Source: Roseibium sediminis
Lineage (GTDB): Bacteria; Pseudomonadota; Alphaproteobacteria; Rhizobiales; Stappiaceae
Length of the DNA stretch: 64,000 bases
Assembly: GCF_008711325.1 (NCBI RefSeq)
Contig: NZ_VXDB01000008.1
Location: 155,428 to 219,427, forward strand
Reading direction: 5' to 3'
Positions 7,753 through 15,727 of the stretch are shown piece after piece. The notes under the pieces are model-generated. The model did not search any database, was not told where the DNA came from, and was given only the letters and a program-made list of their open reading frames with translations. Position 1 is the stretch's first letter; every line of letters starts with the position of its first letter. A program made the position numbers and the translations under genes.

Positions 7753-8229
7753 ATGCCCCGGCCCGACCTTGTTGAACTTGCTGCCACTGCCCGGCGACTG
7801 CGCAGCGCCATTCCCGAACCTGATCGGTGCGCGATCTCGGACGAAGCCATCCAGAACCTGTTTGAAAGACTGAAAGCCCTACAGGGTTCAGCGTGTCGCG
7901 AACATGGTGTTGCAGAAGATTTTCCGCCTCCTGCCGGACAGCGGATCTCCGGGACCTATTTGGACCATCCCATGACCGGAGTGGTGATCAGTCTCGTCAA
8001 GCTCGCCGATACGGACGTCTACCGCGTTGCCATCAAGTTTGACGAGGCGATTGATGCTGCCACGTTTCCCGGTCAATCGGTTCACAGGGATCGTATCAGC
8101 TGCCTGATCGATGGAGCGGGGGTCTCCATGGCACGCACATCGAAAGACCAACCCTATCTGGTTCTCGACCGCTGCCCGCCGCCCGGCAAGAAAAAGCGAG
8201 CGATGAAGCTGACCATTCAGCGCATGTGA
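7753..8229 (+). CDS. glyoxalase-related (Glyoxalase_8-like) protein
   Basis: This 158-residue protein starts with an AATARRLRSAI segment. Its C-terminal half (about 65-140) reads like the conserved tail of 'glyoxalase superfamily' proteins: ISGTYLDHPMTG, then FDEAIDAATF and YLVLDR. The middle region usually present in longer members is replaced by a short linker. No metal-binding glyoxalase residues are evident, so a catalytic role is not supported. It follows dnaA after a terminator. Its stop is only three bases from the stop of the convergent methyltransferase gene, leaving no room for a terminator. The family assignment comes from remembered motif resemblance. Confidence 0.6.
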   Translation: MPRPDLVELAATARRLRSAIPEPDRCAISDEAIQNLFERLKALQGSACREHGVAEDFPPPAGQRISGTYLDHPMTGVVISLVKLADTDVYRVAIKFDEAIDAATFPGQSVHRDRISCLIDGAGVSMARTSKDQPYLVLDRCPPPGKKKRAMKLTIQRM

Positions 8230-8232
8230 CGC

Positions 8233-9057
8233 CTAGCGCTTTTGTGCGACGACCAGATGCCCTGGCACCGGATCCCCTTCCTCAAGGCGGACGGTGATGT
8301 CGTCCATGAGAAGGATTTCAAACCCGTTTTCGGACAATTGATCCCGAATGTAGCTGGTCTTGTGAGCAAAGCGGCGTTTTTCGCCAACCTTGTACGGCGC
8401 TGGCCCGAAAGCCTCATCGGGAAGCGTTTCGGTCGAGAAGGCAAAGACACCCTTGCCAGCCAGTCGCTCAGCCGCTCCCTTCACGAGGGGCGCTACATCA
8501 CCGACATAGGGAAAGACATCGGTTGCCGTGATCAGATCCCAGATCGGGCAGCCATCGTCGTCTTCGAACTCTTCAAGGAACTCGACAGCCTCGCCCACAT
8601 AAAGGTCGTCATAAACCTCCCGGTCAAAGGCGAGCTCGATGATGCGCTCCGACAGGTCGACACCCGTGCGATGGGTCGTGCAGTCACTCAGGGCAATGCC
8701 GGTCAGCCCGGTCCCGCAACCCAGATCCAGCACCCGTTCGAAGTGGTCCAGCGAGAGCGTGCGAAGTGCTTCGCGAACCATGAGTGGCACGCTGTATCCC
8801 AGCTGGTCCACCAGGATCTCGTCAAACACATCTGCGTGCTGGTCGAACAAGGTGGAAACATAGGCATCGGGCATCTTGGACGGTGACGGATCGCGCCCCA
8901 TGGCGGCAAGGCGAATGCTCACACCTGCCGGATCTGTCGGATCGAGCTCAAGCGCCTTGCGGTAATGGCGTTCTGCGGCATCCAGATCGCCGGACTTTTC
9001 CAGATCCAGCCCGGTGTTGTAGGCCTCTGCCAGTTGGTCGTCGCTGTCCTGATCCAT
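8233..9057 (-). CDS. TPR-containing SAM-dependent methyltransferase
   Basis: Residues 5-45 (AEAYNTGLDLEKSGDLDAAE) form a tetratricopeptide repeat. A class I methyltransferase fold follows, with motif I VLDLGCGTGLTG at about 105-116, the acidic TGVDLS at the end of the second strand, and DLITATDVFPYVGD as the motif II region. This is the architecture of COG4976 'TPR repeat-containing methyltransferases', whose substrate is unknown. It has 274 residues and is cytosolic. Its 3' end faces the glyoxalase-related gene three bases away, so the two transcripts must overlap. Only a weak ribosome-binding site is seen before ATG 9057. Confidence 0.82.
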   Translation of the reverse strand: MDQDSDDQLAEAYNTGLDLEKSGDLDAAERHYRKALELDPTDPAGVSIRLAAMGRDPSPSKMPDAYVSTLFDQHADVFDEILVDQLGYSVPLMVREALRTLSLDHFERVLDLGCGTGLTGIALSDCTTHRTGVDLSERIIELAFDREVYDDLYVGEAVEFLEEFEDDDGCPIWDLITATDVFPYVGDVAPLVKGAAERLAGKGVFAFSTETLPDEAFGPAPYKVGEKRRFAHKTSYIRDQLSENGFEILLMDDITVRLEEGDPVPGHLVVAQKR

Positions 9058-9155
9058 TGTTTATGCCTGCGCCTGTTTTCGCTTTTCCAAGGTCCGATGC
9101 TCATAAGGACAGGGCTGTGCAAAGACCAGCATTTTGTTTCCCGCCATCCCGACAG

Positions 9156-9899
9156 CTAGAAAAGATCCAGCTGCCCGCCGCCCGCTTTCTTCTCACGTGA
9201 AGAACCAGCCTTGCGCATGTCTTCGCTGGCCTCCACTTCAACCGCGGTCTGCAGATCCGGATCGTCATTGACGACCTTGTTCACACGGTCTGAGACCGGG
9301 TGAGCGACCAGATAGTCATCAGGAGCGGGAACAAGCATGCGAACCGCCTCCTTCACCGACACGTTTCCAGTGTCCAGCCAGTCTTCGAACTGTTCCTTTT
9401 GCAGGATGACCGGCATTCGGTGATGGATGGGCGCCATCATGCCGTTTGCTTCGGTGGTCAGCATGGCGCCCGTGTCGATATCGCCGCCGGACGGGTCCGA
9501 CCAAGTGTTCCATAACCCCGCTATCGCCATGATGCCGCCATCTGCCGGCGCGATCCAGAAAGCTTGCTTGCCTTCCGGTGTTCTGCGCCACTCATAAAAG
9601 CCGGAAGCCGGAACGAGGCAGCGGTGGTGGCGCATGGAAGCGCGAAACGACGGCTTGTCCGCGGCTGTCTCACTCCGGGCGTTGATGAGCAACGTGAAAC
9701 TTGCAGGATCCTTGACCCATGACGGAATGAGCCCCCAGCGCACCAACTGGAACCGCCGTTTTCCGCTGTCCTTTCGCACGGTCGCTATAGGCTGGGTGGG
9801 AGCAATATTATAGCGCGGGGGGAAGTTCGGCAGATCGATGTACTCAAAGAGAGCTTTCACATCCTCGGGCGTTGCTGTCAGGCTGAATCTGCCACACAT
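9156..9899 (-). CDS. SOS response-associated peptidase (SRAP/YedK-HMCES)
   Basis: SRAP proteins cross-link through Cys2 to abasic sites in single-stranded DNA and protect them. The start at 9899 gives MCGRFSLT, exposing the catalytic Cys2 after Met removal; AAGGGG lies eight bases upstream. A longer frame would bury this cysteine. Other family residues are the Asn of YNIAPTQP (about 38), WGLIPSW (about 64), INARSET (about 80), the Glu of GFYEWRR (about 108) and HHRMPVIL (about 163). It has 247 residues, with a lysine-rich C-terminal tail ending GGGQLDLF. It is monocistronic and divergent from the gene at 10041. No LexA box was recognised in the short upstream region. Confidence 0.93.
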   Translation of the reverse strand: MCGRFSLTATPEDVKALFEYIDLPNFPPRYNIAPTQPIATVRKDSGKRRFQLVRWGLIPSWVKDPASFTLLINARSETAADKPSFRASMRHHRCLVPASGFYEWRRTPEGKQAFWIAPADGGIMAIAGLWNTWSDPSGGDIDTGAMLTTEANGMMAPIHHRMPVILQKEQFEDWLDTGNVSVKEAVRMLVPAPDDYLVAHPVSDRVNKVVNDDPDLQTAVEVEASEDMRKAGSSREKKAGGGQLDLF

Positions 9900-10040
9900 G
9901 GCATTCCCCTTGTCGTCACTCAGTGTTCTGCCATTTGTCACTGCAAGAATGACCGTTGGCGATTCGCTCGCTCCGGTTAGGTAATTAGCAAGGAAAAACC
10001 CTTATAACAGAACGATCGGGCAATACAGCAGGGGTTTGAG

Positions 10041-10553
10041 ATGAGTGGTGACACTCCAGTTTTAGGCGTCGGTCCGTTGGCCGCTGACAGGCTGGAAACC
10101 GCAAATATCAATCCGAGCACGGGGTTGGCTACGGATTATCTCAACCACTTCAACGAAGTGATGATGCTGCTCGAAATGCTTCCGGCCATGCCGGATTGTT
10201 CGGAAGACGTGCTCGCATGGGAGCCCTTGTCTTACGAACAACACTTCATGCAGTCCGGTTTCACTGAAAAGCAGCTTGCGGTCATGGCCTATGAGGCCGC
10301 TCCGGAAGAATTGCGCAACGAACTCCTGTCCGTTGTTGGTGAAATCAACCACACGGTGATCCTCGCCCAGGAAGCGTTGATGACGTCCCTGAACCCGGCG
10401 GACATTGCCGCGATGGTGGCAGAAAAGGCGACATCCCAGATCCGTCCGCTGATTTCTCAAGCCAGCGGGATCATCCATGGCCACGTCACGCCGACGCTGG
10501 AATCCAAGGAAGGCGAAGCTGCGCAGGCGGAAATCGACGCGCTTTTTGCCTGA
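10041..10553 (+). CDS. conserved hypothetical protein of Hyphomicrobiales
   Basis: A 170-residue soluble protein with AGGGG seven bases before ATG 10041. It contains GLATDYLNHFNEVMMLLEMLP at about 28-48 (quoted in part as TDYLNHFNEVMMLLEML) and a mostly helical, acidic body. I recall related sequences in many rhizobial genomes, all uncharacterised. No signal peptide, membrane segment or catalytic motif is visible. It lies between the divergent SRAP gene and a Nudix hydrolase on the same strand 72 bases downstream. Confidence 0.75.
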   Translation: MSGDTPVLGVGPLAADRLETANINPSTGLATDYLNHFNEVMMLLEMLPAMPDCSEDVLAWEPLSYEQHFMQSGFTEKQLAVMAYEAAPEELRNELLSVVGEINHTVILAQEALMTSLNPADIAAMVAEKATSQIRPLISQASGIIHGHVTPTLESKEGEAAQAEIDALFA

Positions 10554-10625
10554 TCCACTTTTCCGGACACTCACAAGACCCTATCCTGCCGAAGACCCGA
10601 GACCCGTTGGCCGGATTCCCACGCA

Positions 10626-11066
10626 ATGAGCATTTCCCGAAAATATCCCCCCGTCCCGCTTGTGGGAGTAAGTGTCCTGTGTAGCCGGGACGATCGGGCC
10701 CTTTTGATCCAGCGATCCAAACCACCTTATGAAGGAGCGTGGAGCCTGCCCGGTGGTCTGGTTGATGTGGGTGAACCCCTGCAAGTGGCTGCCACACGCG
10801 AGGTTCTCGAGGAGACCGGTCTGAGTGTCACCGTCGGCGAACAGCCGGTGGAAGTCTTCGACAGCATCCATCACGATGAGGGTGGGCGCACCGAAGCGCA
10901 CTATGTTCTCTGCGTCTTCCTGGCGACCTCGGCCAAGGGCACGATGATGGCCGCAGATGATGCACGCGATGCCCGGTGGGTGACTGCGGCGGAACTTGAG
11001 GTGCTGACTTGCACGCCCGGCACGAAGGAACGGGTCTGTCGTTTCCTTGGATGGGACAGGCCATGA
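10626..11066 (+). CDS. Nudix hydrolase
   Basis: Nudix enzymes cleave nucleoside diphosphates linked to another moiety. The full Nudix box begins at GGLVDVGEPLQVAATREV and continues LEETGL (about residues 42-64), with the metal-binding REVLEE intact. WSLPGG precedes it. At 146 residues it resembles ADP-ribose or dinucleotide pyrophosphatases, and the substrate cannot be inferred. It follows the hypothetical gene at 10041 by 72 bases on the same strand. The ribosome-binding site is weak. Confidence 0.9.
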   Translation: MSISRKYPPVPLVGVSVLCSRDDRALLIQRSKPPYEGAWSLPGGLVDVGEPLQVAATREVLEETGLSVTVGEQPVEVFDSIHHDEGGRTEAHYVLCVFLATSAKGTMMAADDARDARWVTAAELEVLTCTPGTKERVCRFLGWDRP

Positions 11067-11170
11067 GCAACGACAAGATCTGTTGAGGTGTGCTACATCC
11101 TGTGATGTTCGCAAGCCGCTTGGCGTGAACACCTGATAACTGGAACGATCCGGAACCCTTGCCCGTCACC

Positions 11171-11569
11171 ATGCCGCTTCCACGTCTTATCCTCCTTGTC
11201 CTTGCCGTCCTGATGTGCAGCGCCTTTTGGGCGTCCTCCGGTCAGACTCAGGCTCGCAGAGACGATGCTCCTCCTTATGAACAGGACCTGATGCGGCTAT
11301 CGGAGATCCTTGGCGCACTTCATTTCCTGCGCCCTCTTTGTGGTGCCGAAGACAGCCCAAGCTGGCGAACCCAGATGGAAGATCTTCTGGAATCGGAAAC
11401 GGAGGACGAGAACCGGCGCCGCCGGTTTATCGAGCGTTTCAACCAAGGTTATCGTGGTTTTTCAGCAATTTACCGCGACTGCACACCTTCCGCTCGTCTC
11501 GCTATGGGACAATATATCGAGGAAGGTGGGGCAATTGTGACGAGAGTTACCAGCCGTTTCAGCCGCTAA
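11171..11569 (+). CDS. TIGR02301 family secreted protein
   Basis: The protein matches TIGR02301, an uncharacterised alphaproteobacterial family. ATG 11171 gives a signal peptide (MPLPRLILLVLAVLMCSAFWA) with a probable cleavage after the AQA-like region, so the product is likely periplasmic. A TTG start at 11159 is possible. The mature part has the family features LSEILGALHFLRPLC, a second Cys in IYRDCTPSA, and an acidic/arginine-rich middle; the two cysteines could form a disulfide. It has 132 residues and no partner gene is evident. Confidence 0.8.
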   Translation: MPLPRLILLVLAVLMCSAFWASSGQTQARRDDAPPYEQDLMRLSEILGALHFLRPLCGAEDSPSWRTQMEDLLESETEDENRRRRFIERFNQGYRGFSAIYRDCTPSARLAMGQYIEEGGAIVTRVTSRFSR

Positions 11570-11765
11570 GTCAGCTTACCCCGACGTCACTCCTTACCGA
11601 GTAGTTAACGCTGACAATCTATTCTGTGGGTTGGTGTTAAGATTGTTTTCATGATCGCTATGCGCGCGCTGAGAGCGCGGCTAATCTTGAACTCAGAGAT
11701 TCGGCGGCAAATGATTTGCAAACCCGGACGTCAGTACCTGTCTTTTATGATCGGTTAGGAAGCGA

Positions 11766-12038
11766 ATGACCAATGATGAATACGGTGACTTCGTCACTGA
11801 AGTAGAGTACGCCGAGGACGAAGACATCCGGCGCGCGGCATTGGGTTTTATCTCTGATGCCTGGGCAGAAGCTGTTGCGTGTGGTGTGGATACGGACGCC
11901 GTTGCTCATGCGGCGATGTTTACTGCCTTGGCAGATCTTGTTGCCACCTATGGCGAAGATGCTGTTGCAAAACTGGCAGAAGGCCTGCCAGAGCGCATCC
12001 AGCGCGGCGACTACACGGTCAACCGCGTGCTTCAATAA
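11766..12038 (+). CDS. small conserved hypothetical protein
   Basis: A 90-residue acidic protein (MTNDEYGDFVTEVEYAEDED...) with TAGGAAG six bases before ATG 11766. The sequence looks all-helical, and its spacing, codon pattern and clean Shine-Dalgarno site support a real gene. I recall similar short proteins in rhizobia, but no function is known. It is preceded by a 196-base gap without a gene and faces the LysE-type exporter gene with 53 bases between stops. Confidence 0.7.
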   Translation: MTNDEYGDFVTEVEYAEDEDIRRAALGFISDAWAEAVACGVDTDAVAHAAMFTALADLVATYGEDAVAKLAEGLPERIQRGDYTVNRVLQ

Positions 12039-12091
12039 GCAGTATTGCCCGAGAATCGCGAGCCGGCACAGTCGGCTCGAAGACGCCCAAA

Positions 12092-12733
12092 CTACCCTCC
12101 GACCAACAGATCCAGATAAATGGCTCCGCCGAATGCGATCAAGACCGCACCGGCAACCCGGTTGGCATTTTCAAGCCAGCGATCGTTGATCCGGCTTCTG
12201 TAGCGAGCGACCACCGCCGACAGACCCGCCCACCAGGCGGTCGCCCCCAGCGCCACACCGGCAACCATCGCCGCTGCCCCGGCATGGTCTCCATGTTCCG
12301 GACGCAACTCGCCCAGCGCACCCATGATGGCGACGAAACCGAACACAGCACCGGGATTCGTCAGAACGAGGAAGAAGGCGACAGCCGCATCCCCGCCGAT
12401 GGAAGAGGCTTTTTTCACGCTGAATTCCTCCCCCCCGTGCAGATGCGGCTGAGCTTTCAGCACCTTCCAGCCGAAGAGGATCAGAACGAGCCCGCCGACA
12501 ATCCGGATCAGGTCATACTGGCTGTCTATGAAATTCGTGATGGCGGATACGCCGAAGATTGCGACCGCCGCATAGATCACATCCGCAGCAACGGCCCCGA
12601 GACCGACTGACAATCCGCTGCGAAATCCGCGCTGAGCGGCGTGTTGCACAGCCAACACATTCACCGGGCCGACGGGCGCGGTCGTCACGACACCAATTCC
12701 AAAGCCGATCGCGGCAAACTCCACTAAACTCAC
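12092..12733 (-). CDS. LysE family exporter
   Basis: LysE/RhtB transporters export amino acids or other small metabolites across the inner membrane. A GTG start at 12733 is chosen because AAAGGA lies six bases upstream. It also gives a 213-residue protein, the normal LysE length, starting VSLVEFAAIGFGIG; the longest frame would add a 44-residue non-membrane tail. TTAPVGPVNVLAVQHA is the typical first-loop motif and FFLVLTNPGAVFGF the TNP motif of the fourth helix. Six hydrophobic segments are recognisable. The substrate is unknown and no LysG-type regulator is nearby. Confidence 0.87.
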   Translation of the reverse strand: MSLVEFAAIGFGIGVVTTAPVGPVNVLAVQHAAQRGFRSGLSVGLGAVAADVIYAAVAIFGVSAITNFIDSQYDLIRIVGGLVLILFGWKVLKAQPHLHGGEEFSVKKASSIGGDAAVAFFLVLTNPGAVFGFVAIMGALGELRPEHGDHAGAAAMVAGVALGATAWWAGLSAVVARYRSRINDRWLENANRVAGAVLIAFGGAIYLDLLVGG

Positions 12734-12892
12734 ACGACCGTCCTTTGGATGCTTGGCTCTTTGCGCATTCTCGATACTTGGCGCAGCGGGCAGTTGCAAG
12801 AACCATGGATCACGCAACATTGCCTGTCGCACCCAAGCCACGAACATGTATAACAATGGCCACATGACACGGGTTGTTCGGGAGTTGACGGA

Positions 12893-13612
12893 ATGCGTTC
12901 GAAACTGGTGATTGCCGCATTGTTGGCGGGCCTTCTACCGGGCGCAGCTGTTGCCAAACCGGGCAACGTGCCGGAAGGCGAGACCAAGCCGCTGCAGGTT
13001 CCGACGACGACCATCATTCCAACGGATGAAATTGCTCCCCCTTCATCGGCGGCCACCGATTCCCATTCTGCGTCCGAGGAAGAGCCGCAGGCGGACGGCC
13101 CCGAAGAGGAGCTTCAGGACGCGGCAAAGAGCGCTCCTGTCGGCCCAGCTCCGGAGGTGCTTTATGACACCAGCGTGTTGCCCAAACCGGTGGCGCGCAT
13201 GCGGTCTCAGCTGATGGATGCAGCTCTCAGCGGCGACGTGGAACGCCTGCGGATGGTACTTGAGAGCAACGAGGTACCGCCAACCCTCTCCCTCACAGAC
13301 ATTGACGACCCGATCGAATTCCTGAAGCAGAGTTCAGGCGATGGCGAAGGGCGTGAGGTGCTGGCCATCCTGGCAGACATACTGGATGCCGGCTTCGTCC
13401 ACATGGATGCGGGAACTGCGCAGGAAATGTGGATCTGGCCCTATTTCGCCCGTTATCCGCTCGCCGAACTGACCCCAGAGCAAAAGGTGGAGATGTTTCG
13501 GATTGTCACCTCAGGTGAGGTTGCGGAAATGGAAACCTACGGCGTCTGGCTGTTCTATCGCGTCGGCATCGGGCCTGATGGAACACTGCACTATTTCGTG
13601 GCCGGGGAATGA
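12893..13612 (+). CDS. exported hypothetical protein
   Basis: A 239-residue protein with GGGAG seven bases before ATG 12893 and a clear signal peptide (MRSKLVIAALLAGLLPGAAVAK, cleavage after AVA). A low-complexity Pro/Glu/Ser-rich linker (about 30-85) precedes a folded C-terminal region with VARMRSQLMDAALSGDVERL, resembling an ankyrin-type helix pair. I recall similar periplasmic proteins in rhizobia without known function. It is divergent from the LysE gene and convergent with btaB, 34 bases away. Confidence 0.72.
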   Translation: MRSKLVIAALLAGLLPGAAVAKPGNVPEGETKPLQVPTTTIIPTDEIAPPSSAATDSHSASEEEPQADGPEEELQDAAKSAPVGPAPEVLYDTSVLPKPVARMRSQLMDAALSGDVERLRMVLESNEVPPTLSLTDIDDPIEFLKQSSGDGEGREVLAILADILDAGFVHMDAGTAQEMWIWPYFARYPLAELTPEQKVEMFRIVTSGEVAEMETYGVWLFYRVGIGPDGTLHYFVAGE

Positions 13613-13646
13613 CCCTTCACACAGGTCGTAGTGACCGGGCGCGCAC

Positions 13647-14300
13647 TCAACTGCGCCGGAGTTCGGCATATAGCGCGTAGTTGCGATAGAATGACTGCGT
13701 CGACAAGGATGCGTCATGGCGCTCAGCAAGAGCGCTCAGCTCGTCCACCAACTCGGCTCGGGGGCTGACATGATATCTGGCCAGCCATCCAAGAAGCAAG
13801 GAACGGAACCAACCGGGCAGCCTTTCCTGTTGGCCGAAATCGACCACGAGGATCGTGCCGTCGTCGGACAGATTGCTGAGACCCGTGGCAAGGGCTTCGC
13901 GCCAGATGGGCATCATGGACAAGGTGTAGGAGAAGAAAACCCGGTCATAGGGCGCTCCCCCGAGTTCACGCACTGACGACGGATCGGAGGCATCTCCCTT
14001 GATGAGGGAAATCCTGTCCCCCAGACCGGCCTTTCGGACTTTCTCCGCGGCCGTTTCAAGCATCCGCTCGGAAATATCGAGACCATGGAAGCGGACACCC
14101 GGATACCGGTTTGCTGCCTGAATGAGATTTCGGCCTGTCCCGCAGCCCAGCTCAAGCACGGCACTCCCCTGCGGAGGTCTCAGGTTTTCAATCAGGTGAT
14201 CTCGTCCGAGCAGGTAAAATTTTCGGGTCAGGTCATAGAAGTGGCGCTGGTTCCGATAGATGGAGTTCATCAGCTCAGCTGTTTGGACAGTCTCGTTCAT
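13647..14300 (-). CDS. btaB: diacylglyceryl-homoserine N-methyltransferase BtaB
   Basis: BtaB trimethylates diacylglycerylhomoserine with S-adenosylmethionine to give the betaine lipid DGTS, a phosphorus-free membrane lipid. The 217-residue class I methyltransferase has motif I VLELGCGTGRNL at about 49-60, HGLDIS at the acidic second strand, and YTLSMMPIWREAL as the post-motif region. By itself this is a generic methyltransferase; the assignment rests on the btaA gene, whose stop ends three bases before this start. The pair is therefore one translation-coupled operon. It ends facing the exported hypothetical gene. Confidence 0.88.
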   Translation of the reverse strand: MNETVQTAELMNSIYRNQRHFYDLTRKFYLLGRDHLIENLRPPQGSAVLELGCGTGRNLIQAANRYPGVRFHGLDISERMLETAAEKVRKAGLGDRISLIKGDASDPSSVRELGGAPYDRVFFSYTLSMMPIWREALATGLSNLSDDGTILVVDFGQQERLPGWFRSLLLGWLARYHVSPRAELVDELSALAERHDASLSTQSFYRNYALYAELRRS

Positions 14301-14303
14301 ATC

Positions 14304-15563
14304 TCACCCGTTATGGACGTAGAGGTGAAAGCCACCATAGATCGACGAGCGATCCTGCAGCCCGAGGCGAAGGCTTTCCGCCTCCTCGTATGTCCAGCGG
14401 GAAAGGACACTCTCCGTCAGCCGGCCCGGAAGGAGCGTCGGCTCTGCAGCCGTTCTGAAGATCACCCTTGCGCCCGGTCTGGCCGTGCGTGTGATTTCCG
14501 ACCAGAGGGCATTGAGCTGACGATCCGTCATCCAGTCCTTTGCGTCAAGCAGGACATATGCGTCGAGGCTGTTTGCCGGCTCGCCCTGCAAATGTTCGGT
14601 GAAGTTCCGGTTCAGAACCCGCACACGACCTGCACGAGCGCGGATGGTTTCGAAATGTTCGCGCTTCAGATAGGGCGGCAGAGGACCGGCATCCTTGTCT
14701 CCGGTCGAAGTGGCGGGCGCGTAGGTTCGGGAAAAGGCCTGCCAGGCAAAATAATTGTCCTGCAAGGAGAAATCGCAGCTGAGTTTCTCCAGCCTGCGGC
14801 GAAGGACTGCTGACATGTCGCGCTCGGTGCTGGCCGTCACCAATGCATCATATTGCGCAGGCGGTATGCCCAGCCCGTAGAGCGACATCTTCTTCGACGT
14901 TGCCCACCGGATCAGACGCTTGTCGAAGAGCGGTGCAAGGGCGGTATCGAAGAAACTGCGCTGTTCTTCCATCGAGCGTGCCTGAACCATATGGCTCGGG
15001 TCGATGCCGTAAAGCCGCGCAACAAGATGGCCAAGTCCGATGTAATTTCCAAGCAACCCGTGACGATACAGATTGCGGGCAAAGAGCGTGATCCGCTTGC
15101 GGCCCATTCCACCAAGGCCCCGTCCCTCCCAATAGGCTCTGGTGTCCTCGTCCAGCGCGTCTTTCAAGAACCGCTTGTAGGCTGCGATATTGGCCTTTTC
15201 ATCGGCCTTCCCGAAGAAGCGGTAGAACGTGTCATAGGTTGGCAGCCTTTGAGCCGCGGCAAGCTTCAGGCGACCAAGGGCGACATGCGCACGGTTGAGA
15301 TCAACTGCGGTGATCTGCGCCGGGTTGGCCGTGAGGTAGGACATGACATTGCAGCCACCCGACGCGATCGTAACCATCCGGCTTTGCGGGGTAAGTTTCA
15401 GGGCCTGCAGGTCGACTTCCGGATCTTCCCAGATTTGCGGATAGACCAGCCCCTTGAAGGCAAAGGTGAAGAGCCGTTCCAACATGCCTTCACGCGACGT
15501 GGCGCTGGAGCGATGAACCGCCCCATTCAATCGAGCCTTGGAAGCAGCCAAAGTGCCTTTCAT
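14304..15563 (-). CDS. btaA: S-adenosylmethionine:diacylglycerol 3-amino-3-carboxypropyltransferase BtaA
   Basis: BtaA transfers the aminocarboxypropyl group of S-adenosylmethionine to diacylglycerol, the first step of DGTS synthesis at the inner membrane. The 419-residue DUF3419 protein contains FTFAFKGLVYPQIWEDPEVD near 35-55, IASGGCNVMSYL (glycine-rich SAM-binding motif) near 70, and AVDLNRAHVAL after it. The late ARVIFRTAA segment is also typical. ATG 15563 is preferred because AAGGG lies eight bases upstream; an earlier in-frame start exists at 15584. A weak Pho-box-like sequence lies about 60 bases upstream. DGTS synthesis is known to be phosphate-starvation regulated in rhizobia. Confidence 0.92.
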   Translation of the reverse strand: MKGTLAASKARLNGAVHRSSATSREGMLERLFTFAFKGLVYPQIWEDPEVDLQALKLTPQSRMVTIASGGCNVMSYLTANPAQITAVDLNRAHVALGRLKLAAAQRLPTYDTFYRFFGKADEKANIAAYKRFLKDALDEDTRAYWEGRGLGGMGRKRITLFARNLYRHGLLGNYIGLGHLVARLYGIDPSHMVQARSMEEQRSFFDTALAPLFDKRLIRWATSKKMSLYGLGIPPAQYDALVTASTERDMSAVLRRRLEKLSCDFSLQDNYFAWQAFSRTYAPATSTGDKDAGPLPPYLKREHFETIRARAGRVRVLNRNFTEHLQGEPANSLDAYVLLDAKDWMTDRQLNALWSEITRTARPGARVIFRTAAEPTLLPGRLTESVLSRWTYEEAESLRLGLQDRSSIYGGFHLYVHNG

Positions 15564-15622
15564 TATCGTCACCCTTCTCATCACATGCGCGAGCAGATGA
15601 GCCGATGCGATACGCCAGACAG

Positions 15623-15640
15623 ACGACAGTATGGTGACGA
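15623..15640 (-). promoter_or_regulatory. weak PhoB-box-like sequence upstream of btaA
   Basis: On the minus strand the sequence reads TCGTCAC-CATA-CTGTCGT. Against the consensus CTGTCAT-N4-CTGTCAT it matches 4 of 7 and 6 of 7 positions with correct spacing, 60 bases before the btaA start. The candidate is weak but correctly placed. Confidence 0.35.
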
Positions 15641-15670
15641 TTGCCCGTCTGCAGTGTGTTGCCGACAGGA

Positions 15671-15699
15671 AAATGGCTCCGGCAGAACCGGAGCCATTT
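15671..15699 (-). terminator. 12-bp perfect hairpin between L,D-transpeptidase gene and btaA
   Basis: AAATGGCTCCGG (15671-15682) pairs perfectly with CCGGAGCCATTT (15688-15699) around a 5-base loop, 29 bases after the L,D-transpeptidase stop at 15728. On the minus strand the stem ends in T residues, consistent with a terminator for that gene. Confidence 0.75.
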
Positions 15700-15727
15700 G
15701 AGATTTTTTGGCTTTGGCAGAAGGCGG

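Noticed and set aside
12092..12865. Longer LysE exporter with a 44-residue N-terminal extension
   Set aside because: The extension is not membrane-like, whereas GTG 12733 has a good ribosome-binding site and gives the normal family length.
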